Shown piece after piece: positions 51,608 to 62,366 of a DNA stretch of 64,000 bases (its first letter is position 1; each line of letters starts with the position of its first letter). The stretch is taken from contig SHBP01000001.1 in the NCBI GenBank assembly GCA_004211905.1, forward strand, positions 62,001-126,000. The letters are read 5' to 3'. This DNA is from SAR92 clade bacterium (lineage in GTDB: Bacteria; Pseudomonadota; Gammaproteobacteria; Pseudomonadales; Porticoccaceae). The notes under the pieces were generated by a model. That model was not told where the DNA came from and did not search any database. It worked only from the letters and a program-made list of their open reading frames with translations. The translations under genes and the position numbers were made by a program.

Positions 51608-52237
51608 CTATTTTGGACCATATGCATAGGGCTCAGTTTTGGCTAAACTACTTTGATAAGCCTCTCGTTGATGGCAGCGATCGCGGAATGCCAAAAGATT
51701 AGGGAGTTTTTCGGATGGATGCATCATCGGCCCAACTTCAGCAATAAAAGATAATTGTATATCAGCTCCGCTGAAGGTGTTTCCAACAAACCAATCAACA
51801 CCTTCAAGAGATTTTTCTATGTATCCAAGATGCCGGGTTAATTCGTCATTGATTCTTGGCTTGAGGGCCTCACCCCCATCCGGTAGCCGGGAAGTATAGA
51901 GCTTGAGCATAAGAGGTAATGCTGCACCACTCTCCCCGTAGTGAAGCCACTGCAGATATTGCTCATGATCATGGCTGCCTGCTTTAGGCAACAACTGTCC
52001 ATCACCGTAGTGTCGTAATAAATAGTCAATAATAGCGCCTGACTCTATGATAGTAACATCCCCATCAGTGAGCATCGGTGATTTGCCTAAGGGATGAATA
52101 GCCTCAAGCTCCGGCGGTGCAAGGCTAGTGACCGGATCACGCTGGTAAGCTTTGATCTGATAATCAACACCCAGTTCTTCGAGTAACCAGACGATACGTT
52201 GAGACCTAGAGTTGTTGAGATGGTGTACTGTCAGCAT
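51608..52237 (-). CDS. Glutathione S-transferase family protein
   Basis: MLTVHHLNNSRSQRIVWLLEELGVDYQIKAY...PLGKSPMLTDGDVTIIESGAIIDYLLRHYG. Confidence 0.9.
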   Translation of the reverse strand: MLTVHHLNNSRSQRIVWLLEELGVDYQIKAYQRDPVTSLAPPELEAIHPLGKSPMLTDGDVTIIESGAIIDYLLRHYGDGQLLPKAGSHDHEQYLQWLHYGESGAALPLMLKLYTSRLPDGGEALKPRINDELTRHLGYIEKSLEGVDWFVGNTFSGADIQLSFIAEVGPMMHPSEKLPNLLAFRDRCHQREAYQSSLAKTEPYAYGPK

Positions 52238-52272
52238 AATTATAAATCCTGTTGATTTGAGAAGATTGGCAT

Positions 52273-53667
52273 CTATTTTAATAAGTGGCTTTTAATGATA
52301 TCGAAGATCTCGGGCTGGGTAACCATCGCCGGAACCGAACCTCGACCAACATCATTACTTAGCAGGGGTATGTTAACCCCGGTATGCTCCTCACTAACAA
52401 AGTCGTTAGTGGCGTAATTAACCGCCATGATGACGCCTTCACTGGTGTTAATACGCGCAACGTGGCCAGGAGTATAGACAGGCACGGGAATCCCCGAATA
52501 AAGAGTGCGCTCAGGCACTAACTGAGCTGCTTGACCATGATCAGCAGTCACCAAAATAAGAGTGTCAGGGTGACTTTCAGCAAACTTCATCGCAACGGCC
52601 AAACTTTCGTCCAACTGTTTGAGTTCACCAATGCTTCCACAGGCCTTGCGCTGATGGGACTGCTTGTCAATTGACGCAGACTCAACCATCAGAAAGAAAT
52701 TACGTTCGTCTTCTTCGGTGAGCCTGTCTAGTGCTGTTTGTGTCATCAAAGAGATACTGGGTATGTCGATGTACTCTGGATTACTTTCGCAATCCATAGG
52801 TTCTGGATAGGTCACAGAACCAAGCATGGAGTGAATACGATTTAAAAAACTAGGATCTGGCTTTTCTGCTGCTCGATCATCCTGTCCGCGCCACATCACA
52901 GGCATTGTGCTTGGAGAAAATAATCCAAGTAATTTCCCAGCGCCGCTACCATCTAGTTCAGTTGCATTACTGACAAGTTGGTAACCTGACTCTTTTGCCA
53001 ACTCTAAGACCGTTTGATCGGAACCCTCTGCCAAAGGAGTAAAATGCTTCATGCCGCCCCCCAGCGCCACGTGAACTCCCGAGTCAATCAGCTGTTCTGA
53101 AATAGACCCAAGGCCACCATTGCTTTTAAGGTCTGGAGAGCAATCAATAACCATATCAAAATAAGGATCGGTGCCGACCATCATGTCAGGGTTTTCACAA
53201 TCCCGCGTACTGATGTGGGCATAGAACGAAGCAGGTGTCGCATCAGTAATACTAGCAGTACTTACTATGCCTGTTTTAAACCCCTGCCGGTGAGCGAGCT
53301 CTACGATATTCACTAAATCTTTATCATCACCTGCGCTGGTACCGATTCGCCCGATACTAGTAACAACTCCAGTGGCCATTGAGGTTGCACTATTTGCCGA
53401 GTCAGCAACATAAATAGCTTTATCCGGGTTGTCATTATCTATGGTCAACACCTGGGCGGTGCTTCGAAGTGGGAGGCGGTCAATCAACAGCTTGCCTCTG
53501 CTACCTACAAGATAATTACGAGCAATGGTTATTTGGTGATCATCCATACCATCACCGATAATTAAGATAACGCTCCCGGCAAAACTGGACACTGAAAATA
53601 CAGAGGCCAATGCAAGTAGTGCTGCCCCAGAGTAGAACTTCGACAAGTTAAGATTTCTAAGACTCAT
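52273..53667 (-). CDS. Alkaline phosphatase (PhoA-type)
   Basis: Signal peptide; VILIIGDGMDDHQI, VADSANSATSMATGV catalytic Ser motif, LILVTADHGQ. Confidence 0.88.
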   Translation of the reverse strand: MSLRNLNLSKFYSGAALLALASVFSVSSFAGSVILIIGDGMDDHQITIARNYLVGSRGKLLIDRLPLRSTAQVLTIDNDNPDKAIYVADSANSATSMATGVVTSIGRIGTSAGDDKDLVNIVELAHRQGFKTGIVSTASITDATPASFYAHISTRDCENPDMMVGTDPYFDMVIDCSPDLKSNGGLGSISEQLIDSGVHVALGGGMKHFTPLAEGSDQTVLELAKESGYQLVSNATELDGSGAGKLLGLFSPSTMPVMWRGQDDRAAEKPDPSFLNRIHSMLGSVTYPEPMDCESNPEYIDIPSISLMTQTALDRLTEEDERNFFLMVESASIDKQSHQRKACGSIGELKQLDESLAVAMKFAESHPDTLILVTADHGQAAQLVPERTLYSGIPVPVYTPGHVARINTSEGVIMAVNYATNDFVSEEHTGVNIPLLSNDVGRGSVPAMVTQPEIFDIIKSHLLK

Positions 53668-53822
53668 AAGATTTGACCAATAGACTGTGCTTTTTGGGTT
53701 GAATGACGCGTGATTATGCCTGTAATTGATTGCAAACGCGCGACCAGATTACAATTTTTGAGTTGTAGTATAATTATTCCTCCTGATCTGACCCTTTTTA
53801 ATTTTATTAGAATCCCTACGTT

Positions 53823-54722
53823 ATGAGCAACCTTGCATTACAGCACTTTTTAGGCCGCCACCAGCTCCCGGAATCCTATCTATCAATGGCAGAAAGCGCA
53901 TTCTCACCCTTAATTGATGAATTCAACACTCAGTATCAGGTTAATCAACAAACTTACATTATTGGTATTAATGGTTGTCAGGGCTCAGGGAAATCCACCC
54001 TTGCAGATTATCTCTGCACAGTAGTCGCTGAAAAATATCACTTAGCGACCGTCGCACTTTCTCTGGATGATTTTTATCTTACAAAAGCTGAGCGAATTGA
54101 ACTTGCTAGAAAAATTCACCCACTTCTGGCCCAAAGAGGAGTGCCCGGCACCCACGATGTAAACCTAGCGATCGATACAATTAGTAGCCTGGCATCGGGC
54201 AACAAGGCGCTGATTACTCGTTTTGATAAAAGTATGGATGATCGTGTCCCTGAGGCCAAAAGCGAAACGATCACAGGTCATATCGGACTCATTGTGATAG
54301 AAGGCTGGTGTTTTGGTGCAATACCTCAGGCACCCAATAGTTTGATGGAACCAGTAAATCATCTTGAGCGCTCGGAAGATCCTGATGGCGTGTACAGAGA
54401 TTATGTCAACACAGCATTAGCGACGCAGTATCCCCAATTATTTGAATTAGTAGATAGTACTGCAATGCTGCGAGCTCCGAGTTTTAAAACAGTATTTGAA
54501 TGGCGATTAGAACAAGAGCAAAAGCTGATAGAGAAACTGAAATCAACAAAAACTGATCCAGCGAGTGTCAGCACAATGTCGGACCAGGAAATAAGACGTT
54601 TTATTCAAAACTTTCAGCGCATTACCGAGCACTGCTTGGAAGAGATGCCAACTCGTGTTGATCATCTTTTTCAATTAAATGCAGCCAGACAGATTGTCGA
54701 CTACAGAAAGCCGCAAGAGTAA
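53823..54722 (+). CDS. P-loop kinase, D-glycerate 3-kinase-like
   Basis: IIGINGCQGSGKSTLADYL, SLDDFYLTKAERIELARKIHPLLAQRGVPGTHD. Confidence 0.8.
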   Translation: MSNLALQHFLGRHQLPESYLSMAESAFSPLIDEFNTQYQVNQQTYIIGINGCQGSGKSTLADYLCTVVAEKYHLATVALSLDDFYLTKAERIELARKIHPLLAQRGVPGTHDVNLAIDTISSLASGNKALITRFDKSMDDRVPEAKSETITGHIGLIVIEGWCFGAIPQAPNSLMEPVNHLERSEDPDGVYRDYVNTALATQYPQLFELVDSTAMLRAPSFKTVFEWRLEQEQKLIEKLKSTKTDPASVSTMSDQEIRRFIQNFQRITEHCLEEMPTRVDHLFQLNAARQIVDYRKPQE

Positions 54723-54737
54723 CCTGTCTTTACACTT

Positions 54738-55154
54738 TTAAAGCGGCACCGCCCTCTGATTGAACTCACTAACTACGCGCAGTAGTTGTCGGCAGGTTAT
54801 CTGGCCCACTAATTTACCATGATCTAAAACTGGGCGACGGCGGTGGCCCTTTTTAATCATATCATCGGCAACATCAACAAGATCCGCGTGAATATCACAG
54901 TATTCGATGTCTTTGGTCATATAATCACCTGCCCTCCCAAGATCACCACTCTCATTATACGTTGCATTCAGAATCGCTTTTAAGCAATCCATTTCAGATA
55001 ATACGCCGACAAGATCACCATGCTCATTGACAACACAAATTCCAGATATTTTGTTGTCGAGCACTAACCCTATTGCCGTAGACATTTCATCCTCAGCATG
55101 GATTTTGACCGGTCTGTGGATCATATAATCGCTAATATCAACTGAACGTAACAT
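54738..55154 (-). CDS. CBS-domain-pair protein
   Basis: MLRSVDISDYMIHRPVKIHAEDEMSTAIGLVLDNKISGICVVNEHGDLVGVLSEMDCLKA. Start trimmed because the longer ORF overlaps nuoN. Confidence 0.83.
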   Translation of the reverse strand: MLRSVDISDYMIHRPVKIHAEDEMSTAIGLVLDNKISGICVVNEHGDLVGVLSEMDCLKAILNATYNESGDLGRAGDYMTKDIEYCDIHADLVDVADDMIKKGHRRRPVLDHGKLVGQITCRQLLRVVSEFNQRAVPL

Positions 55155-55195
55155 AAACTTCTCCATACTTTTGTGTCTGTGATCGAGATTAGGTG

Positions 55196-56617
55196 TTACA
55201 GGCCCCCAGCATAAGCAATAAAGGGTTGAGGCCAAGAGCCCAATAATAAAACTGAGACTATTAGTGCTACCGCTAGAATTTTCTCTAATTTGTTCGCAGT
55301 TTGCTCTCCACCTTGAGACGATTTACTCATGGCAAATATAACTCTCAGGTAATAATAGATACCAACGGCACTACCTAATACTAATACACCTAATAAGACC
55401 CACAAGTCTGATTGAATACCCACAGTAATGACGAAGAACTTTGCCATGAACCCTGCAGTTAATGGAATGCCAGCAAGAGACAACATAGCAATCGTGAGGG
55501 CGGATGCTTCAAGTGGACGGTACCAAAACAGACCTTCAAAGGCGCTAATATCCTGTCTTTTAACATCTTCTCCTGCAATGGTAGACACCACTGCAAAAGC
55601 GGCCAATGTAGTTACTAGATAGGCTGTTAGGTAAAAAGTAATACTCTGGCTTACCAGCTGATCATCCATGTATGACAAAGCGATTAATACAACAAGCAGA
55701 TACCCAAAATGAGCAATGGAGGAATAGGCCAACAGTCGTTTAATATTTTCTTGCCTTAGCGCCAGCCAATTACCAATCAACATTGAGGCGATAGCTAAGA
55801 CGACCAGGGCTGTATTTAAACCGCTGTACTGATGGAGGTTGCCGTCGATATAAAAGCGTGTGAGAGCAACAAAAACTGCACCTTTTGAAACCGTCGCCAA
55901 GAAGCCAGTCACTGGAGTCGGAGCTCCCTCATAGACATCAGGTGTCCACATATGAAAAGGTGCAACGGATAACTTAAAGCCAATACCTGCCAGCACCATG
56001 GCACTTCCTGCCATAATCAACATTGGATTTTGAACATAAGCCTCAGCGGCCCTAGCACCGATACCAAGGTAACTGAGGCTCCCGGTTGCGGCATAAATCA
56101 GCGCAAAGCCGTACAACAACATTGCTGATGCGCAGGCAGACAGGACCAAGTATTTAATCGCTCCCTCAAGAGGTAGCTCGCCTTTTTCAGGAAACGCAAT
56201 CATGGCATAAAGAGCGACGCCCATGAGCTCCATGCCCAGCAGCAAGGACACCATGTGACTAGATTGGATCAACACTACCGCACCTAATACCGATAGTACC
56301 AACAACAAATAGTATTCTTCCTTACGTTCACCCTCAGGTGAAAAGGTCTCTAAGGACAATATTAAAGTTACAAAGGAAGAAATGATTATTAAGCTAGTAA
56401 AGAACAAACTCCAATGATCTACCTGTAAAAGGATGGTGACCGGTTGGGCAAAGTCTCGAGCGTAATGAGCTGCGAATAGCGCCAGAACAAAACCAACGCC
56501 AGTGATCATGCTCGCAATGGCCTGATCTCTCTTAATGGATGCCTGAGCCATCAGTACAACAGCCGTCAAGGATAAAATTAAGATCGGCGCTAGCGCGGAA
56601 AACATTGAAGCGTTCAT
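55196..56617 (-). CDS. nuoN: NADH-quinone oxidoreductase subunit N
   Basis: Antiporter-like multi-TM subunit; order in nuo operon. Confidence 0.95.
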   Translation of the reverse strand: MNASMFSALAPILILSLTAVVLMAQASIKRDQAIASMITGVGFVLALFAAHYARDFAQPVTILLQVDHWSLFFTSLIIISSFVTLILSLETFSPEGERKEEYYLLLVLSVLGAVVLIQSSHMVSLLLGMELMGVALYAMIAFPEKGELPLEGAIKYLVLSACASAMLLYGFALIYAATGSLSYLGIGARAAEAYVQNPMLIMAGSAMVLAGIGFKLSVAPFHMWTPDVYEGAPTPVTGFLATVSKGAVFVALTRFYIDGNLHQYSGLNTALVVLAIASMLIGNWLALRQENIKRLLAYSSIAHFGYLLVVLIALSYMDDQLVSQSITFYLTAYLVTTLAAFAVVSTIAGEDVKRQDISAFEGLFWYRPLEASALTIAMLSLAGIPLTAGFMAKFFVITVGIQSDLWVLLGVLVLGSAVGIYYYLRVIFAMSKSSQGGEQTANKLEKILAVALIVSVLLLGSWPQPFIAYAGGL

Positions 56618-58149
56618 CTAACCACCTCCGCTACAGTATTTACCGGCTCTGTGGTGAGTTCAAGTAAACTCTGCAAGACTGGATGCGCAGTATCAAGCAC
56701 CGGTTGTGGGTAAATTCCTAGCACAATCAACGCAATCATCATCACTGCCATAGTGAGCATTTCTCGAGACCCAAAATCAATCAAACCATGATCTGCCCAT
56801 TTTTTATTGACTTCGCCCTGGAACGATCTCTGCATCAGGAGCAAAGAGTATGCGGCTCCGGTAATCAAGCCAGTGGCAGCAATCACGGTAATCCAAGCGT
56901 TCACTTTAAAGAGCCCCAATAAGACCAAAAATTCTGCCACAAAATTACCAAGACCGGGCAAACCCAGAGACGCAACAACAAAGAACATCGCGACGGCCCC
57001 CATGCGGGGCATCTGCTGCCACAGACCACTCATTTGACGCATGTCTCTAGTATGCAGGCGCTCCTGCAATGAACCGGCAATCATAAACAAGGCGGCAGTG
57101 CTAAATCCATGCGCTACCATTTGCATTACAGCTCCTTGAAGAGCGAGTTCGTTCCAGGCATAAATACCCAGCAGGACAAAACCCATGTGGCTAACACTGC
57201 TATATGCAATGAGACGCTTGAAGTCAGTTTGACCAAACGCGAGGACCGCACCGTAAACTACGCCTGCCGCACCCAACAACATTGCAGGGTATGAAAAATT
57301 CAAAGCTGCCTCAGGGAAAAGTGGAACAGCAAATCGGATAAGACCGTAGGCACCGGTTTTGAGTAAAATTCCGGCCAAAATAACACTACCCGCAGTTGGC
57401 GCCTGAGTATGAGCATCAGGTAACCAAGTATGGAATGGGAACCCAGGCAGTTTGACAACAAAAGCAACAAAGAATCCGAGCATGATCCAATGTGCAGTTT
57501 GTTCTGCCATCTGGGTATTTAACAAATCGAAATAGCTAAAGCTCCATACCCCAGTATTGCTGTGATTAATTGCCACGAGTGCCAGAACAGATATCAGCAT
57601 AAGTAAGCCGCTGGCCTGGGTGAAAATGAAGAATTTCATGGCGGCATAACCGCGATTCTCATGACCCCAGATCGCAATCATGAAGTACATGGGAATCAAC
57701 ATAACTTCCCAAAAAAGAAAGAATAATAGGAGATCTAAGGCCATAAATACACCCAGAACCCCAGCCAGTGACCATAATAAATTAGCTTCGAAAAAGCCTT
57801 TTCGGACTACTATATCTGTCCAAGAAGCACTTATGGCTATGGCTCCCAAAACCAAGGTCAACAAAACCATAAGCAAGCTAATGCCATCCAAAGCCAACTC
57901 AATACTAATGCCAAAAGCAGGTATCCAGTCAGACTTGAAGTGCATCAACCAAGTCGAAGGATCATTGGCTAATGGAGCCTGCAATTGAGTGATTTCCGGC
58001 ATACCAGAAAGACACATCAAGAGATAAAGCAGATCAGTCAGCACCACAGCCATGGCTACTTTGCGCGGCATTTTGTCATCAAACCGTTCAGAGATCATGG
58101 CCAACAAACCACCAATAAGAAGGATGCCGATAAGGTTAATCATTATCAT
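56614..58149 (-). CDS. nuoM: NADH-quinone oxidoreductase subunit M
   Basis: LFWEVMLIPMYFMIAIWG, LPGFPFHTWLPDAHTQAPTAGSVILAGILLKTGAYG. Confidence 0.96.
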   Translation of the reverse strand: MIMINLIGILLIGGLLAMISERFDDKMPRKVAMAVVLTDLLYLLMCLSGMPEITQLQAPLANDPSTWLMHFKSDWIPAFGISIELALDGISLLMVLLTLVLGAIAISASWTDIVVRKGFFEANLLWSLAGVLGVFMALDLLLFFLFWEVMLIPMYFMIAIWGHENRGYAAMKFFIFTQASGLLMLISVLALVAINHSNTGVWSFSYFDLLNTQMAEQTAHWIMLGFFVAFVVKLPGFPFHTWLPDAHTQAPTAGSVILAGILLKTGAYGLIRFAVPLFPEAALNFSYPAMLLGAAGVVYGAVLAFGQTDFKRLIAYSSVSHMGFVLLGIYAWNELALQGAVMQMVAHGFSTAALFMIAGSLQERLHTRDMRQMSGLWQQMPRMGAVAMFFVVASLGLPGLGNFVAEFLVLLGLFKVNAWITVIAATGLITGAAYSLLLMQRSFQGEVNKKWADHGLIDFGSREMLTMAVMMIALIVLGIYPQPVLDTAHPVLQSLLELTTEPVNTVAEVVR

Positions 58150-59996
58150 TGGAGCACCCCCGTTGGTAGATTAGCCGCAAGGGTAATAAGGATAATCAGC
58201 CCCGCCACCATGCTGGCAAGATACCAGCGCATTCGTCCCGATTGCGCTGCGCTCAACCAATGATTAAATGTCTGATTTAAAGCTACGATCAAACCATATA
58301 TGCCATCGACGGGTTCCGATTTGAGTAAATTAGCCAGACCATAATAAGGGCGCACAAATAAATGATCATAGAGCCAATCAATTCCCCAACCGCTTAACCA
58401 GAAGTTACCAAGACTTTTACCTACAGTAGAGTTAGCTAAACCATCAATATTTAAGCGACGGTTAAAAAATACAAGGTAAGCTACCAGCAAACCCACTAGC
58501 GGAACTGAAATAGACACATATTCAACCCAGTGAGCGGGATGACTGCCATCGCTAGCTGGGAATACCTCTGCCACGGGGATCATAAAATAGCCACCAATCA
58601 TGGCTAAGAAACACAGTACTGACAGTGGAACAGCCATGCGCCAGCCTGTATCTTTATCAGGCTCGGTGTTCGCTTCACCAAAGAAAACAACAAACACAAG
58701 TCTGAAGCTATATATCGCCGTTAATAGGGCTCCCAATAGACCAGCCATCCATAAACCTGGTCCCAAATCAGGGAGTTGATATGCCTGCAGTAAAATTTGA
58801 TCTTTACTAAAGAATCCAGAGGTCATAGGAAGTGCTGCCAGCGCTGCGGAGCCGATCATAAAGCTCCAAAATGTCACGGGCATGCGGGTTCGAAGACCGC
58901 CCATTTTGAAAATATTATGTTCGTGATGGAGACAGTGGATAATTGCACCGGAGCCTAAGAATAATAACGCTTTAAAAAATGCGTGAGTCATCAGATGAAA
59001 AATACCCGCACTCCAAGCTCCCACCCCGAGCGCCAGAAACATATAACCAATCTGGCTGATCGTAGAGTAGGCTAAAATACGTTTAATATCAGTTTGCATG
59101 AGCGCTGTAAACGCTGCCATCAGGGAGGTGGCTATGCCAATAACAGCCACAACAGTCATTGCTGTAGGGGCTAACAGAAAAAGTCCGTGAGTGCGGGCTA
59201 TGAGATAAACACCAGCGGTAACCATAGTCGCTGCATGGATGAGTGCACTAACTGGTGTTGGACCTGCCATGGCATCAGGTAACCAAGTATGTAATGGCAG
59301 TTGTGCCGATTTACCAACAGCACCGCAGATTATCAATAAACAAGCGATAAGAGGGATACTATCACCAATCTGCCAGGTTTGATTGGCTGCTCCCACCATG
59401 GCCTGAATATCTAAAGTTCCCAATTCAGTGAACAAGAGCAGTAACCCCAGCGCCATAGCGGTATCACCTATACGGGTGACAATAAAGGCCTTTCGTGCAG
59501 CCTGGCCATTGGCGTTATGTTGATACCAGAAGCCCACTAGAAGGTAACTGCAGACGCCTACGCCCTCCCAACCCAAATAAAGCAGCAATAGGTTATCGGC
59601 CATCACTAGAACCAACATAGCTGCAACAAACATATTTAGGTAAGCGAAGTAACGAGCATAACTCGGGTCTTTCTCCATGAATTCGGTGGAGAAAAGATGG
59701 ATTAAAAATCCAACACCGGTTATCACTGACATCATTACTAAGGTTAATCCATCAAAATAGAAGGAGATACCAGGGGCAAAACCCGCCACTTCCATCCATG
59801 TCCAGAGCGATTCTTGGATTATCTGTTGATTTTGCATAAATTCAACAGCCAACACTAATGTCAGCAGGGCTGAAATACCTACTGAGGCAACGCCTAAGAA
59901 CCCTATATGAGTTATTTTAAGGCGACTGCCAAACAGCATTAACATCACTGAACTCAGCAAGGGAATCAGTGGTATTACCCAAATAGTCTCACTCAT
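58146..59996 (-). CDS. nuoL: NADH-quinone oxidoreductase subunit L
   Basis: YLGWEGVGVCSYLLVGFWY, LPLHTWLPDAMAGPTPVSALIHAATMVTAGVYL. Confidence 0.97.
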   Translation of the reverse strand: MSETIWVIPLIPLLSSVMLMLFGSRLKITHIGFLGVASVGISALLTLVLAVEFMQNQQIIQESLWTWMEVAGFAPGISFYFDGLTLVMMSVITGVGFLIHLFSTEFMEKDPSYARYFAYLNMFVAAMLVLVMADNLLLLYLGWEGVGVCSYLLVGFWYQHNANGQAARKAFIVTRIGDTAMALGLLLLFTELGTLDIQAMVGAANQTWQIGDSIPLIACLLIICGAVGKSAQLPLHTWLPDAMAGPTPVSALIHAATMVTAGVYLIARTHGLFLLAPTAMTVVAVIGIATSLMAAFTALMQTDIKRILAYSTISQIGYMFLALGVGAWSAGIFHLMTHAFFKALLFLGSGAIIHCLHHEHNIFKMGGLRTRMPVTFWSFMIGSAALAALPMTSGFFSKDQILLQAYQLPDLGPGLWMAGLLGALLTAIYSFRLVFVVFFGEANTEPDKDTGWRMAVPLSVLCFLAMIGGYFMIPVAEVFPASDGSHPAHWVEYVSISVPLVGLLVAYLVFFNRRLNIDGLANSTVGKSLGNFWLSGWGIDWLYDHLFVRPYYGLANLLKSEPVDGIYGLIVALNQTFNHWLSAAQSGRMRWYLASMVAGLIILITLAANLPTGVLQ

Positions 59997-59998
59997 AA

Positions 59999-60313
59999 TT
60001 AACCCTGCATCCGATTGGCATGATCCATATCCAATGTTTTAAAGCGTTTTTGAACCTGTAAGACCAACCCAAGACCCACTGCCACCTCTGCTGCTGCCAC
60101 TGTGAGAATTAACATAAACACAACTTGACCATCAGGTTGTTCCCAGTGCGCGCCGGCAGCAACAAAAGCCAAGGCGGCTGCATTGAGCATCACTTCCAAT
60201 GACATCAATATAAATATAATATTGCGCCGAATCATTAGACCAAGCATCCCGATAGCAAACAAAAGCGATGAGACCAAAAGAATATGATTTAGAGGAATAT
60301 TAAGTCCGTCCAT
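59999..60313 (-). CDS. nuoK: NADH-quinone oxidoreductase subunit K
   Basis: 3-TM protein, [23 protein letters not shown]. Confidence 0.96.
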   Translation of the reverse strand: MDGLNIPLNHILLVSSLLFAIGMLGLMIRRNIIFILMSLEVMLNAAALAFVAAGAHWEQPDGQVVFMLILTVAAAEVAVGLGLVLQVQKRFKTLDMDHANRMQG

Positions 60314-60840
60314 TATTGGCTACTCCCCTTCTCAATATGATCTCTCTCCAGATAACGACGACCGAGATGGAACGAACCAACTAGACCTGCTAATAGCAAC
60401 ATAGCGGCTATTTCAACCGCTAATACATAAGGGCCAAAGAGTGATAGCCCAACCTCTTTTGCCGAAACCGCTGACACAGAAACTGGACCATTTACATCAC
60501 CAATGACTATTAATAATTCAACTAAGAGAATCACTGATAGTATCGCAGGCCCAGCCCATATACCCGGCTTCAACCATTGACGTTCCTGTTTGTCACCCTT
60601 CTCCCCCAAGTTGAGCATCATGATGACAAATACGAACAGAACCATGATCGCTCCGGCGTAAATAACGATCTCTAAGGCCGCGGCAAATGGTGCACCAATC
60701 AGAAAGAAAATAACTGCGACAGCCAATAATGAAACAATGAGATAAATTAGAGCATGAATCGCATTTGCTCTTGTCATAGCCATCACTGTAGCTATCAGAG
60801 CAACCGTTGCCGCTATATAAAAGAACACTATTTCAAGCAT
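60313..60840 (-). CDS. nuoJ: NADH-quinone oxidoreductase subunit J
   Basis: [52 protein letters not shown]. Confidence 0.95.
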   Translation of the reverse strand: MLEIVFFYIAATVALIATVMAMTRANAIHALIYLIVSLLAVAVIFFLIGAPFAAALEIVIYAGAIMVLFVFVIMMLNLGEKGDKQERQWLKPGIWAGPAILSVILLVELLIVIGDVNGPVSVSAVSAKEVGLSLFGPYVLAVEIAAMLLLAGLVGSFHLGRRYLERDHIEKGSSQ

Positions 60841-60876
60841 GGTCGGCCCTCAGGTCTAATAATCGATCAACTAAAG

Positions 60877-61392
60877 TCATGGCAGTAAACTCTTTGTGTC
60901 AATGGGTCTAGCTTCGTTAAGTGCTTCACCTTTATCTTTAGACGCGGTCTTCATGCCCGACACTCGATAAAAGTTGTAATCAGGGTACTTACCGACTCCA
61001 TTAATCAATAAATTTTCTTTCTCATAGACCATGTTTTGGCGGTCATATTCACACATTTCGAAATCTGGAGTTAGTTGAATCGCATAGGTTGGACAGGCCT
61101 CTTCACACATCCCACACATGATGCAGCGAGAGAAATTGATTCTGAAAAATTCAGGGTACCAAGTACCATCTTCTCGAGTATCTTTTTGTAATGCTATGCA
61201 ATCCACTGGGCAAGCTGCGGCGCAAAGATTACACGCCACACAGCGCTCTTCTCCATCGGGATCGCGAGTCAACACAATACGGCCCCGGTAACGAGGAGCT
61301 AAATATGGCATCTGCTCGGGGTACTCAACAGTTTCAGCCTTGGTAAAGGTATGCTTGAGTACTTCCCACATTGTTCTTAATTCACTTAGCAT
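60877..61392 (-). CDS. nuoI: NADH-quinone oxidoreductase subunit I
   Basis: Two 4Fe-4S motifs: [16 protein letters not shown] and [16 protein letters not shown]. Start trimmed to MLSELRTMW. Confidence 0.96.
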   Translation of the reverse strand: MLSELRTMWEVLKHTFTKAETVEYPEQMPYLAPRYRGRIVLTRDPDGEERCVACNLCAAACPVDCIALQKDTREDGTWYPEFFRINFSRCIMCGMCEEACPTYAIQLTPDFEMCEYDRQNMVYEKENLLINGVGKYPDYNFYRVSGMKTASKDKGEALNEARPIDTKSLLP

Positions 61393-62366
61393 TAAGCGAC
61401 TCCCTCTATCCATAAAAGTGCTGCACCAGTAATCAGAATATTGACTAGGGTGATGGGTAGCATGACTTTCCACCCGAGGGACATCAACTGATCGTAACGC
61501 GGTCGAGGAATAGCAGCTCGCAACAAAACAAAGAAGCAGATAACTATGAATGTCTTGAAGCTAAACCAAAAGAATGGAGGTAACCAATCTCCTATAAACA
61601 TAGGACCGTGCCAGCCACCAAAGAAAAGTGTGACAATCATGCAAGAGATCAACATTAACCCAAGGTATTCACCCAGCATGAACATTGCAAACTTCATTCC
61701 CCCATACTCTGTATGAAAACCAGCAGTCAATTCATGCTCGGCTTCAGGCAGGTCAAAGGGCAGACGATGACTCTCTGCAATTCCAGCAATAACAAACACA
61801 ATCAAACCGAGTATTTGGGTAAAGCAAAACCAAACCTCTGTCTGTGCTTCAACAATATCAACTAAACTGAAGCTACCGGTCATCATCACAACACCCATGA
61901 GAGAAAGACCCATAAATACTTCATAACTGACCATTTGAGCTGCGGACCGTAATCCCCCCAATAGTGCATATTTGTTATTGGATGCCAAACCTCCTAATAG
62001 AACGCTGTAGACTGCGAGAGACGTCATACCGAGGAAAAAAAGTAATCCAATATTAACGTCGATGATCATCATGCCAGGAGCAAAGGGAACAACGGCGAAA
62101 CCCATCATCATTGCTACGACGATCGCTGTAGGCGCAAATATAAATACAACACGATCGGAAAAAGGTGGTATCCAATCATCTTTGAACAGTAATTTGATCA
62201 TGTCAGCTACCACTTGGCCAATACCGAGTGGACCAAGCCGATTGGGGCCATAACGATCTTGCCAAACCCCCAGTAAGCGTCTCTCAAACCAAGTTAGAAC
62301 TGCTGCTCCGGCAACGCCACTAATTAAAATGGTCAGAGCGAGAATGACTGGCATGAGTTCAGACAT
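61392..62366 (-). CDS. nuoH: NADH-quinone oxidoreductase subunit H
   Basis: [41 protein letters not shown]. Confidence 0.97.
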   Translation of the reverse strand: MSELMPVILALTILISGVAGAAVLTWFERRLLGVWQDRYGPNRLGPLGIGQVVADMIKLLFKDDWIPPFSDRVVFIFAPTAIVVAMMMGFAVVPFAPGMMIIDVNIGLLFFLGMTSLAVYSVLLGGLASNNKYALLGGLRSAAQMVSYEVFMGLSLMGVVMMTGSFSLVDIVEAQTEVWFCFTQILGLIVFVIAGIAESHRLPFDLPEAEHELTAGFHTEYGGMKFAMFMLGEYLGLMLISCMIVTLFFGGWHGPMFIGDWLPPFFWFSFKTFIVICFFVLLRAAIPRPRYDQLMSLGWKVMLPITLVNILITGAALLWIEGVA

